The notes below the pieces were generated by a model. The model did not search any database. It was not told where the DNA came from and saw only the letters and a list, made by a program, of their open reading frames with translations. The position numbers and the translations under genes were made by a program. This document shows, one piece after another, positions 55,701 through 63,010 of a DNA stretch of 64,000 nt. The stretch covers positions 1 through 64,000 of the forward strand of contig JALOON010000051.1 of assembly GCA_025454405.1 (NCBI GenBank), given 5' to 3'. Origin of the DNA: Oscillatoriaceae cyanobacterium Prado104. GTDB taxonomy: Bacteria > Cyanobacteriota > Cyanobacteriia > Cyanobacteriales > Microcoleaceae. Position 1 is the stretch's first letter. Each line of letters opens with the position of its first letter.

Positions 55701-57572
55701 TGAATCTACATTTTCTGCCGTTTCAACTGTTGTCGGAGTGTCTGAATCATTCGCAGTATCTTTGACTTTTCCCTCAGTTTTCACCTCGGAAATATCAGGA
55801 TTTTCATCTACTTTATCTGTTGGTGCAACCTTAGTTGGTTCGGCAGTATTTTTGTCATTGTTTGCCGTTGGTTCGGGAGTCTTCGGAATTTTTTTATCGG
55901 AAGTAGATGGATTCAGAATCTCTTTTTCTAAATCATCAATTAATTCGGTTACTTCCCCTTCTAAATTCGGTTTGGTTTCCGGTTCCGGGGTAATGTAAGG
56001 CATGGCATAAGCAATTACAGCTTTGCCCAAATCGGTTTTGCGCCAATCCTTATCCGGGTTGACTACACTATCCATTAACGGCGCTTTACCAGTCGCGCCC
56101 CGTATTTGGAAGGTAAAATCGTTGTAATCCTTATCAGTCCCTAGATCGAATCGCAGATCTTCCATCGCAAAGGTATTCCCTTCTCCGGTAACATCGGCAA
56201 TTTGACCCAAATGAAATGCTTCGTTCGGATTCGCTGTTACCATCGAGAATAAAGGACGTTTGTCGCCGCCAAAAGCTGGATTGTCATAGGCGAATTTGAC
56301 AGTATCGTTCGGGACTATCATAATCCCAAATTCATCTCCCGGAGTCATCGCAAATGTCTTGACTCCTGAATACGCTCCCTCGTTAAAATTACCTTCGGGT
56401 AAATTACCAGAAAATCTCGCACCTTCGCTCAAATCGTCGATCGCTATGTAACCTTTTTCAGAATTGCTCATCGCCCGCGCCGCAGCTTCTTTGATAAACT
56501 CTTCCGAACCAGGTACAAATTTCTCCATGCCTTTGAGGCTGATAATCGCTAATTGACCGCGATACAAGCCTCCATCTAATAGATAATCGATGCTGACTTT
56601 ACCCGTTGAGCCAACAATAAATGTTCCCTGTGTAAATGGGTTGGATGCCGTTATTGGTTTGCGATCGGACTCTAATTCTTTTGTTGTTTCAGCAGTCGGA
56701 ATTGAAGTATCCGCATTCTCTGTTTTCTTATCTTCTCCGATGTTGGTAGCAGTATTCGATTTTTCCGCTGGCTTGCTGGCATCTGAAACAGCTACAGTAT
56801 CGCCTGTTTTTAGTTCTTTATCGACAACTGTTTCGCCCGCTGTTGCAGATTTTTCCGGTTCTGCTTTGCTGTTGGTTTCGGAACCAGCAATAACAGGTTT
56901 TTCAGTATTTAATGGTGTATCGATCGCACCTTCAGCAGTTACAGTTGTTTTCGGTTCGGTTTTGACGGTTTCGGAACCAACAATAACAGGTTTTTCAGTA
57001 GTTGATGGTGTGTCGATCGCACCTTCAGCAGTTACAGTTTTTTCCGGTTCGGATTTGACGGTTTCGGAACCTGTAATAACAGGTCGATCGGTAGTTGCTG
57101 GTGTTACTTCTGCGGTGACAATCTTGTCATCCACAGCATCTCCTGTAATTGCATCTTTATTAGCAGTCGGTTTTTCCAAAGTTGCGACGCTGTTTGAGGA
57201 AAGTGCATCTTCTGATTTAGCACCAGTCAGAGTGTCTGCTGCTGCTGCTTGTAGAGTGTTAGTTTCTGCTAAATTCAGCGTGTATTTGATGTCGCCTGTG
57301 ACTTGCAAAACTTTGAGTGTATAATCTCCAGCAATTAAGCTGTCAGTGATAATTGTGTCTGCCGCATTTCCTGCGTTAGTGGAACTGTAAAGCATCGTGC
57401 CGCTGCTGTTCAATAAAAATATGTCGGCATTCCCGCTTAAATTGTCGATCGCAAATTTGAAATTTCCCGGACTTGCGATGTTAAATTTATAAAGGTCAAA
57501 GATATTTGCAGCACCAACACTACCTGTGTAGCTTTTACTGTCAGTCAACGCCCCGATATTGAGTTCAGTCAT
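49746..57572 (-). CDS. Giant multidomain polymorphic toxin with C-terminal EndoU-like RNase
   Basis: A 2608-residue protein without a classical signal peptide. Order: PPC-type beta domain (1-105); Thr/Glu/Val-rich linker with repeats; DUF4114-like domain (about 311-530, ending KDYNDFTFQIRGATGK); long acidic linker; subtilase-like domain (about 1006-1190) with altered catalytic motifs; M8 leishmanolysin-like metallopeptidase (about 1345-1560) with HEFLHALGFG at 1458-1467; LysM-like domain (about 1637-1690); charged coiled coil (1690-1790); second PPC (1814-1914); helical and glycine-rich pre-toxin region (1915-2470); EndoU-like tail (2475-2608) with H2475, H2499 in RGGLHT, FPKNW and a terminal IVTAYPL. 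EndoU enzymes cleave RNA. Export is inferred. The next gene downstream is the likely immunity gene. Confidence 0.8.
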   Translation of the reverse strand: MTELNIGALTDSKSYTGSVGAANIFDLYKFNIASPGNFKFAIDNLSGNADIFLLNSSGTMLYSSTNAGNAADTIITDSLIAGDYTLKVLQVTGDIKYTLNLAETNTLQAAAADTLTGAKSEDALSSNSVATLEKPTANKDAITGDAVDDKIVTAEVTPATTDRPVITGSETVKSEPEKTVTAEGAIDTPSTTEKPVIVGSETVKTEPKTTVTAEGAIDTPLNTEKPVIAGSETNSKAEPEKSATAGETVVDKELKTGDTVAVSDASKPAEKSNTATNIGEDKKTENADTSIPTAETTKELESDRKPITASNPFTQGTFIVGSTGKVSIDYLLDGGLYRGQLAIISLKGMEKFVPGSEEFIKEAAARAMSNSEKGYIAIDDLSEGARFSGNLPEGNFNEGAYSGVKTFAMTPGDEFGIMIVPNDTVKFAYDNPAFGGDKRPLFSMVTANPNEAFHLGQIADVTGEGNTFAMEDLRFDLGTDKDYNDFTFQIRGATGKAPLMDSVVNPDKDWRKTDLGKAVIAYAMPYITPEPETKPNLEGEVTELIDDLEKEILNPSTSDKKIPKTPEPTANNDKNTAEPTKVAPTDKVDENPDISEVKTEGKVKDTANDSDTPTTVETAENVDSHSTFETTTPTDDKDIAADNPEKLPVEKTPVSPAVAIEEKDKIAETPAATNLPDRTSTDPEVAATKPTEKVETKPEVLPAETKTETEVVKTEIPKVGLPENSVGSAAEESQKIGAIEPNKTAEVQPNLPVKETGESMPVTAVNKGEESPAKEIVTETETPAVSDVTVPKESLPTSQIVEETTENNSTPVTAPNKEELAQKDSDVNADWIARLESIKQHLSNLGSGGVVGENAGDRTLISRLETMTEKLKEQTKTTPISDNTAALISRLEDMVVKVAPKPVAPVQAVQFEFPQADRPLVGFITETGLTVNNPAGEKSAIVAQQKPANSTTNSSPSASAGNSSIDSMADRLETAQSNGTIVNNNPQQQPVAKPENTSVNWVQNLIKFVDDAKVSKQPHAVVNININLTETQPDGTVIPRSKLTAEERAAIAYAHQNNVIVVVPAGDNPGTMSALGLLSKEIDSVVTVGAAQRFNDAVALSNAFKLADYSGSGNSLDILAGGSSDNTSSTKVAAVEVTNAIAQVLAANPKLNYTQAIDIIKRTATDLDRPNWDAQTGSGLLNVAAAVQLAKVTVPELYTVKPGLRTITDVFISQHPNAKQLPGDPTHPAAKVPGIPQTNVDRGSNNLANATQLIPSATEDVIDQVSSIDPSDIYRVDSRYLNGAKFSVLSGDLSVSYLTTSGQLLGTQSFSKGSHKLQLPANAPAEVIVKIDQRNANPATYVLSGFESTATEPFNIDLEYETPLSASQQAIMQAAAKSVAGLIGKGLPSAVVDGKIIDDINIKISTANIDGAIGTQARTKIDFMRYGTMLPAQSLVQFDAADIAELERSGKLFGVVQHEFLHALGFGNLWEAKGLVDYAGTPLAQYNGKQAVDAFKDLGGLTDAISLETEGKGSAGFHWNEALFQDEVMTADLNFSGKAGNPPISPVTIASLADLGYEVNLNAATPDFGLFGGARFNAEDLTPEQIEAFRQLAEIFGDGDEPSEPAILQEVDPSKVAPEIWAHAERAPNGEYYDWVDYVVSIPGDGLIRVAERTMGSGSEANWRWIADRNGIFQAPYWIYLGDTIQIPVHRPNYEQEQEAERQRREQELRERQEREARERQEAEDRARNNQDEQERIRQDEERRRQEAEARQRELEEQERRLREQMELRRREEERRIEEERLRELARQAEIARQQGKGGLDWYLAKPLPEFGPVDPFQTSLTGETVGNLVPDDYYRFTLSRGGRITAELRKLLADADLVLYDVRNRPIAYSMREGITDEQIIADLIPGTYMLRVNSPKGVTTDYELIVKFQHKLSATQTQPLPPGWRPVGSGNSGGSGGGTRPGATFADSRIQKIYNTALNQFETAERGKANALIRGLETEKRGYQQELNDLLAQMNAEQRTKVHTALDGVRNDAFAWLDSLGEPNGFDNFVNGIFDKIPSWVYGAPFIGDALRVAKDNAKGAFNGALSWIKGKVNSARNEIKNAVSWFVDALKNAYRTGGEINSAIEGLAQEFKGRIDAQVRNINNGIDWFKTEAIKNLGGLRNVGVPGWNFYDNLVVPQADNLANLVKGGVGAIANSLKGTVDYVKPRAQKAVAIVVDALFGDKTGNLYNKINGIDQQIAATTRAVEERIVQKAVELKVDVDNWLNKLANDGKKLLDTILTLINSPGGQIGIEVVKVALGFVPIVGQAIDIIDTAVALWKIVIDGKRDTETFVELLGSLAGWFPGVGDAIKGVAKIAFKGPIGALLKQLGPDVTKQVAKVFKEANWKKILLDVVEGIGQIWRKFDSTMDNAAGWILDLMPGVKPALAGVGELITKLGDEASQVGSSVDDISKQIAKKVDDEIPKLPGPDPNTPKLPGTVMLTKYNFPQLAEDHVLKGDFVYLAGGGNSQTKLRGGLHTQTALEDFINNNGYTLVSDFTDPVTGVRKVELPTNALAPYPNGKLPVAEKSLFPKNWNDEKIKAVVGHIAETEQPYTDAMGRQQIKGNYDGVTILIGLRNGEIVTAYPL

Positions 57573-57858
57573 ACTGCCCCTGGAAAATAGTTGCTTGAAT
57601 GTGCTCTCAAATATCTATCTGGGCGGCATCGAGAATTTTATGCGTATTCCGGAAAATCGTTACATAAGTTCACATTAAGGGGTTCGATCGCCCGCCGTAG
57701 GTTGGATTGAACTCAGATTCAAAGATACTGAGGGTCGATCGACCGTAGGGGCGATCGCTCACCAGTTGCTTGGTAAAACTTAAAATAGTGTGCAGAATCA
57801 CCGACTTGTGACCCAAGACAGACGAAAATATCGCTACCCGAAAGTAGAGGCTTTGTCT
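57573..57858. other. Divergent promoter region between the EndoU gene and glgP
   Basis: 286 bases with several HIP1-like GATCG sites. CCAGGGGCAG lies just before the EndoU-protein ATG on the minus strand and can serve as its Shine-Dalgarno. No palindrome of note. Confidence 0.45.
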
Positions 57859-60417
57859 ATGCAGCCGATTCGCACATTTAACGTTTCTCCTTCACTACCC
57901 CCAATTCTCGAACCCCTGCGCAAGCTTGCCTACAACTTGCACTGGGACTGGAACGTCGAAACAAAAGACCTGTTCCGCCGCCTCGATCGAGATCTCTGGG
58001 ATTCCAGCAACCAAAATCCGGTACTGATGCTGGGAACCATCTCTCAAGAGCGACTGCACGAAATGTCCGAAGATGAAGGCTTCATCGCTCAAATGAATCG
58101 AGCGGCGCAGCAGTTAGATGATTATCTTAAAAACCGGGCTTGGTATCGCAAGCAGCGCGGCACCGGACAGCAGGAATGCTATGCTTACTTTTCGATGGAA
58201 TTCGGTTTGGTCAAAGCGCTGCCGATTTATTCCGGCGGTTTGGGCGTGCTCGCTGGCGACCACCTCAAATCTGCTAGCGATTTGGGTTTGCCCTTAGTCG
58301 GCGTCGGGTTGCTATACCAAGAAGGTTATTTTTCCCAGTATCTCAACGCTGATGGGTGGCAGCAAGAACGCTATCCGATTAACGATTTCTACAACATGCC
58401 GCTCCACCCAGAACGCAATCCTGACGGTTCGGAATTGCGGATCGAGGTAGATTATCCGGGCCGCAAGGTGTACGCGCGGATTTGGCGGGTGCAAGTGGGT
58501 ACGGTTCCCCTGTACTTGATGGATACAAATATTGAACCGAACAGCCGTTACGACCAAGATATTACCGACCAACTCTACGGCGGCGATAAAACTCTGCGGA
58601 TGCACCAGGAAATCATGCTGGGTATCGGCGGCGTGAAAATGCTCAAAGCCCTGGGGCTGAACGTGACGGCCTATCACATGAATGAAGGCCACGCTGCTTT
58701 CATGGCTTTGGAAAGAATCCGGATGCTGATGGAGGAATATCGCCTGAGTTTCCAGGAAGCGGAACAGGTGGTGGTGTCCAGCAGCATGTTTACGACTCAC
58801 ACGCCCGTACCTGCTGGCTTCGATTTGTTCGAGCCGGATATGGTGATGCACTATTTGGGTCAGTATTCCAGGATGTTTGGCCTGTCGCAAAATGAGTTTC
58901 TGGGATTGGGCCGCGAGGATACTGGCGATTTGTCGGCTCCCCTGAATATGGCGATTCTGGCGATTAAAATGTCGAGTTTTGTCAATGGGGTGGCGGCTTT
59001 GCACGGTGTCGTGTCGCGCCCGATGTTTGGCGGGCTGTGGCCGGGTTTGCCCATCGAGGAGGTGCCGATTACTTCGATTACGAATGGCGTGCACGCTCGC
59101 AGTTGCGTGGCGAAGTCTACTCAGGAATTGTACGATCGCTACTTAGGCCCGGATTGGCCGATGACTCGCAAGGACGATCGGCTCTGGGATAGAATGCAGT
59201 CGATTCCTGATGAGGAATTGTGGCGCAATCACGAGCGCTGCCGGTCGGAGTTGGTGGTGTTCGCTAGGGAATGGCTGGAAAAAACCCTGCGGGAACGGGG
59301 CGCTGCAAAGGCGGAAATCGAACGCGCTCGGGAGGCTCTCGATCCGAAGGTGTTGACTATTGGGTTTGCGCGCCGTTTTGCTACTTACAAGCGGGCGACG
59401 CTGTTTTTGCGCGATGTCGCGCGCATTATGCGGATCATGCAAGACAAAAACCGCCCGGTGCAGTTTGTGATTGCTGGTAAGGCTCACCCGATGGATATTC
59501 CGGGTAAGGAGTTGATTCGGGATATCGTTCATTTCATCCGCGAACACGACACGATTAATTCGATGGTGTTTTTGCCGAATTACGACATTCACGTTTCTCG
59601 GATGATGGTGGCGGGCTGCGATGTGTGGCTGAATACGCCCCGCCGCCCCCGCGAGGCTTCGGGTACTTCGGGGATGAAAGCTTCGATGAACGGTTTGCCG
59701 AATCTGAGCATCCTTGATGGCTGGTGGGATGAGGCGGATTACGTTCGCACCGGTTGGCCGATCGGACATGGGGAGTTTTACGAGGATACTAAGTATCAGG
59801 ATGAAGTTGAGGCGAATGCTTTGTACGACTTGATGGAAAAAGAAGTTGTACCGCTGTTTTACAACCGGGATGCTGATGGAATTCCTCGCGGTTGGACGGC
59901 GAAAATGAAGGATTCGATTCGCTTGAATTGTCCTTTCTTTAATACGGCTCGGATGGTGAAAGATTACGCGCGGCGGGCTTATTTCCCGGTGAGCGATCGC
60001 TTTTTCACTATGACTGCGGATAATTGCTCTGCGGCTAAAGATCTGTCTCACTGGAAGCAGAATTTGCTGGAAAAATGGCACGGAATTAAGATTGATGCTG
60101 TTGATATTTCACAGGATAAAGAGGTTAAGGTCGATCAGTCGATCGATGTGAAAGCTCGCATCAATTTAATGGGATTGACGCCGGATGACGTGCAAGTCGA
60201 ACTTTATCAAGGTTCGATCGATGCGTCGGGCGAAATTGTCGGCGGCTTGCCGGTGGTAATGGAGTATTTGGGAGAAGATGCTCACAAATCAAGTCTGTAT
60301 GCGGCTGACATTACTTATACTTCGAGCGGTTTGCAGGGTTTGTCGCTGCGGGTTTTGCCGAAGCACAAAAATCTCAGCACTCCTTATGAACCAGGCGTGA
60401 TTCTTTGGGCTCATTAA
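57859..60417 (+). CDS. glgP: Alpha-glucan (glycogen) phosphorylase
   Basis: Releases glucose-1-phosphate from glycogen. The 852-residue protein belongs to the AgpA/DUF3417-type alpha-glucan phosphorylases: an N-terminal segment RKLAYNLHWDWNVETKDLFR, then CYAYFSMEFGLVKALPIYSG, GGLGVLAGDHLKSASDLGLP, FTTHTPVPAGFD, and TNGVHARSCVA. The pyridoxal-phosphate lysine lies in EASGTSGMKASMNG (about K607), followed by a glucan-binding stretch LDGWWDEADYVRTGWPIGHG. The last 120 residues look like an immunoglobulin-like extra domain. ATG 57859 (MQPIRTFNVSPSLPP) is chosen over an in-frame start at 57790. Confidence 0.94.
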   Translation: MQPIRTFNVSPSLPPILEPLRKLAYNLHWDWNVETKDLFRRLDRDLWDSSNQNPVLMLGTISQERLHEMSEDEGFIAQMNRAAQQLDDYLKNRAWYRKQRGTGQQECYAYFSMEFGLVKALPIYSGGLGVLAGDHLKSASDLGLPLVGVGLLYQEGYFSQYLNADGWQQERYPINDFYNMPLHPERNPDGSELRIEVDYPGRKVYARIWRVQVGTVPLYLMDTNIEPNSRYDQDITDQLYGGDKTLRMHQEIMLGIGGVKMLKALGLNVTAYHMNEGHAAFMALERIRMLMEEYRLSFQEAEQVVVSSSMFTTHTPVPAGFDLFEPDMVMHYLGQYSRMFGLSQNEFLGLGREDTGDLSAPLNMAILAIKMSSFVNGVAALHGVVSRPMFGGLWPGLPIEEVPITSITNGVHARSCVAKSTQELYDRYLGPDWPMTRKDDRLWDRMQSIPDEELWRNHERCRSELVVFAREWLEKTLRERGAAKAEIERAREALDPKVLTIGFARRFATYKRATLFLRDVARIMRIMQDKNRPVQFVIAGKAHPMDIPGKELIRDIVHFIREHDTINSMVFLPNYDIHVSRMMVAGCDVWLNTPRRPREASGTSGMKASMNGLPNLSILDGWWDEADYVRTGWPIGHGEFYEDTKYQDEVEANALYDLMEKEVVPLFYNRDADGIPRGWTAKMKDSIRLNCPFFNTARMVKDYARRAYFPVSDRFFTMTADNCSAAKDLSHWKQNLLEKWHGIKIDAVDISQDKEVKVDQSIDVKARINLMGLTPDDVQVELYQGSIDASGEIVGGLPVVMEYLGEDAHKSSLYAADITYTSSGLQGLSLRVLPKHKNLSTPYEPGVILWAH

Positions 60418-60627
60418 GGAAGGAAGAAGGAAGAAGGAAGAAGGAAGAGGGAAGAAGCAAAAATTCTCCCCATCTCCCCATCCCCCCATCTCCCCATCTC
60501 CCCATCCCCTCCCTCCTGTCTTAAAATTTTGAACCGCAGAGGGCGCAGAGAGCGCAGAGAGGTTGCCCGATCGTTTGGTGGGGGAGTTTTAAGGAGAGGT
60601 TTAGAGCAGGTAAAATCTAGAGTGGCT

Positions 60628-60678
60628 ACTGGCAGAGTTTCAGCTTCTGGTTGAAGTTCTGCCAGTTCTCTTTTTTTG
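60628..60678 (+). terminator. Intrinsic terminator-like hairpin with T-run
   Basis: ACTGGCAGA (60628-60636) pairs with TCTGCCAGT (60658-60666), with a smaller inner stem TTCA/TGAA, and is followed by TCTCTTTTTTTG. This is the clearest factor-independent terminator in the window. It is 211 bases after glgP, so it ends either the glgP transcript or an unannotated small RNA encoded between about 60530 and 60678. Confidence 0.75.
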
Positions 60679-61216
60679 TATTTGAGATTATTTGAAATTA
60701 GCAGCAACATACTATTTACTATATATTTATATTACTACTAATATTAGGGTGTTTTTGGGTGCAGCTTACCGCTACTGAGAACAGATTGTCACGGTGACAC
60801 CTGACAATTGCACGAGTTCGGGCTTTCAACTATCGATCGCGCCATTATCCTTTTAACAGGAAACAAGTTAAAGCGATCGTGCTAATTAACCTGTTTGGCA
60901 AACAGCAGGCAATTCATGCTAAATCCAGGTGAAAAACTCCTCTAGCTTTGAGGGTGGGTAGCAGGGACGCTGCCCCCGTGCCTGCTGCCCCGATGGGGGG
61001 ATGGGGCGAAATTAGCTTGCGAGTTCGCTCTCGGAGGCAACCCGGATTTAGGAGCGTTTGAGTATTGCCGCAGATATATAAGCGCGATCGAATTGTGCTT
61101 GGAAAATCTTTATTTGAAAATCTTTAAAAGATGCAGCTACTAAACTGGTTGGTATTACTAAATGACGGGGGATATTAAGCCTCTAGGTGTTTGTGACATT
61201 TGCGGTGAAATTCTGG

Positions 61217-61222
61217 TATGAT
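61217..61222 (+). promoter_or_regulatory. Possible extended -10 promoter element
   Basis: TGGTATGAT at 61214-61222 has the extended -10 form, 42 bases before the kinase ATG at 61264. TTGTGAC at 61190-61196 is a weak -35 candidate. No experimental support. Confidence 0.35.
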
Positions 61223-61263
61223 AGTAAGTTTAATTTAAGAGACATCAAAAAAAATCAAGCTCC

Positions 61264-62709
61264 ATGAACCACAGCGAAACAGCTCCGCAACCTGCCACTA
61301 TTATGATAGTTGAAGATTCTCCAGTTAACTTGCTACTGCTGGCAGGAGTGTTAACGAAAGAAGGATACAGTGTTAGACAGGTGCAGGATGGCACTCAGGC
61401 ACTATCAATTGCAGCTAGCGTTCCTTTAGATTTGATTTTGCTAGATATCGATTTACCGCAAATGAACGGTTATGAAGTTTGCAAACAACTTAAAGCAGCC
61501 GAGGAAACTCACGACATCCCCGTCATTTTTATTAGCGGTTTGAATGAGGTGCAGGATAAAATTAAAGGTTTTAGCGTCGGCGCAGTAGATTATATTGCTA
61601 AACCTTTTCAAATACTAGAAGTTTTTGCTCGAGTTAAAACTCACTTAAATTTGCGACAGATGCAGAAAAGATTGGCATCCAAAAATGAAGAAATTGCACG
61701 AGCAAATGAGAAATTAAATTCTACTTTATTAGAACTTAAAGCTACTCAAGCCCAAATGATAAATTCTGAAAAAATGGCAGCCTTGGGACAATTAATAGCA
61801 GGAGTTGCTCACGAAATTAATACTCCTTTAGGAGCCATTGTCTCATCGGCAGGGAACATCGTGCAGTTTTTGGAGCGATCGCTAGAAGAGTTGCCAAAGT
61901 TATTTAAATCCTTATCTGCAGAAGAAGAGCAAATTTTTTCAGCGCTGCTGAAGAGGTCGATGCAAGAAAAATTAAATTTATCTGCTAGAGAAGAGCGAAA
62001 AATGAAAAGACTCTTGATAGGTGAATTAAAGCTCGCAAGCATAGATAAGGCTGAAGAAATAGCTGATACTATGGTGGACATGAAAATCTATGATTCTATA
62101 GAGGAGTTTTTGCCCCTATTGAAAAGACAGGATGGTTTATATATTGTAAGTTTAGCATATAAACTTTCTGGGCTGCAAAGGGGAATGCAAACCATAGAAA
62201 TGGCAGCAGAAAGGGCAGCAAAGGTAATATATGCATTAAAATCTTATTCTCGTTTCGATCTCTCCGACGCCAAAACTTTAGCCCGCATACCTGACACCAT
62301 AGAAACTGTGCTGACTTTGTATCACAATCAAATCAAACAGGGAGTAGATGTAATTCAAAGTTATTTAGATTTGCCACCCGTTCACTGCTATCCCGACGAA
62401 CTCACTCAGGTGTGGACAAATCTCGTCCACAACGCTTTGCAAGCTATGGAAAGTCAAGGTACTTTAATCATTGAGGGAGTTCCTGATGGAGAGCGACTAA
62501 AGATTAGCATCACCGATAGCGGTCAGGGCATACCAGCAGAAATTATAGATAAAATATTTGAGCCTTTTTTTACTACGAAATCTACTGGAGAAGGCAGCGG
62601 CTTGGGTCTTCATATTGTCAAAGAAATAATTGACAAACATCAGGGTAAAATAGAAGTTTATTCAATACCAGGTCAAACAACTTTTACTGTTTACCTTCCT
62701 ATTAATTAG
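61264..62709 (+). CDS. REC-histidine kinase (response-regulator-linked sensor kinase)
   Basis: Soluble protein of 481 residues. An N-terminal receiver (10-125) has MIVEDSPVN, phospho-acceptor aspartate in LILLDIDLPQMNG and lysine in YIAKPFQILEVFARV. A coiled coil follows (130-170). The phospho-accepting helix has LIAGVAHEINTPLGAI, the HisKA form seen in NtrB-like and cyanobacterial kinases. About 120 extra helical residues lie between this and the second dimerisation helix (RGMQTIEMAAERAAKVIYAL). The HATPase has VWTNLVHNALQAM, DSGQGIP and GEGSGLGLHIVKEI. It forms a probable pair with the REC-PAS gene at 63011. Confidence 0.92.
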   Translation: MNHSETAPQPATIMIVEDSPVNLLLLAGVLTKEGYSVRQVQDGTQALSIAASVPLDLILLDIDLPQMNGYEVCKQLKAAEETHDIPVIFISGLNEVQDKIKGFSVGAVDYIAKPFQILEVFARVKTHLNLRQMQKRLASKNEEIARANEKLNSTLLELKATQAQMINSEKMAALGQLIAGVAHEINTPLGAIVSSAGNIVQFLERSLEELPKLFKSLSAEEEQIFSALLKRSMQEKLNLSAREERKMKRLLIGELKLASIDKAEEIADTMVDMKIYDSIEEFLPLLKRQDGLYIVSLAYKLSGLQRGMQTIEMAAERAAKVIYALKSYSRFDLSDAKTLARIPDTIETVLTLYHNQIKQGVDVIQSYLDLPPVHCYPDELTQVWTNLVHNALQAMESQGTLIIEGVPDGERLKISITDSGQGIPAEIIDKIFEPFFTTKSTGEGSGLGLHIVKEIIDKHQGKIEVYSIPGQTTFTVYLPIN

Positions 62710-63010
62710 CTAAATTTAATGTTTAAATCTCTAAATTTACTGTTTGTATTGAACGTTAAAAACTTGGATGCCCGAGTAGCAACGATCGATTCAAGCTAGT
62801 TACTGGCAGTAAATCTATTACTAATAATTGCGAAATGCCAGAATAAGATACTGAGGACAACCTAGAATAACAGTGAATGTTTGGCGATAGAATTGAAATT
62901 TAAAAATAGCAAGTGACAGAGAGCGATCGGAGGTAAACCTCCACCGTCACGCGCAAAAATATTGGGGTGAATTCTAGCTAGTTGCAGCAGAAAAAAAGGG
63001 TTAAAAAATT
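62710..63010. other. Spacer between two signalling genes
   Basis: 301 AT-rich bases. A small palindrome GGAGGTAAACCTCC lies at 62930-62943; it could mask a ribosome-binding-like GGAGG but sits 70 bases before the next ATG. Nothing else stands out. Confidence 0.4.

Larger units (their letters stand above)
60418..61263. repeat. 846-base gene-free region with purine repeats and CTCCCCAT repeats
   Basis: 60418-60455 is a GGAAGAAGGAAGAAGGAAGA run, 60470-60515 repeats CATCTCCCC, and 60534-60560 contains CGCAGAGGGCGCAGAGAGCGC. The terminator-like hairpin at 60628-60678 is listed separately. From about 60700 to 61200 it is AT-rich with HIP1-like sites. No protein gene is supported. Confidence 0.7.

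Noticed and set aside
55345-57324. Long plus-strand Ser/Val-rich frames opposite the EndoU protein linker
   Set aside because: They mirror the repetitive Thr/Glu/Pro linker codons on the other strand and have no domain features.
60414-60710. 98-codon minus-strand frame after glgP
   Set aside because: Encoded by the CTCCCCAT and GGAAGA repeats and the terminator hairpin; no protein-like pattern.
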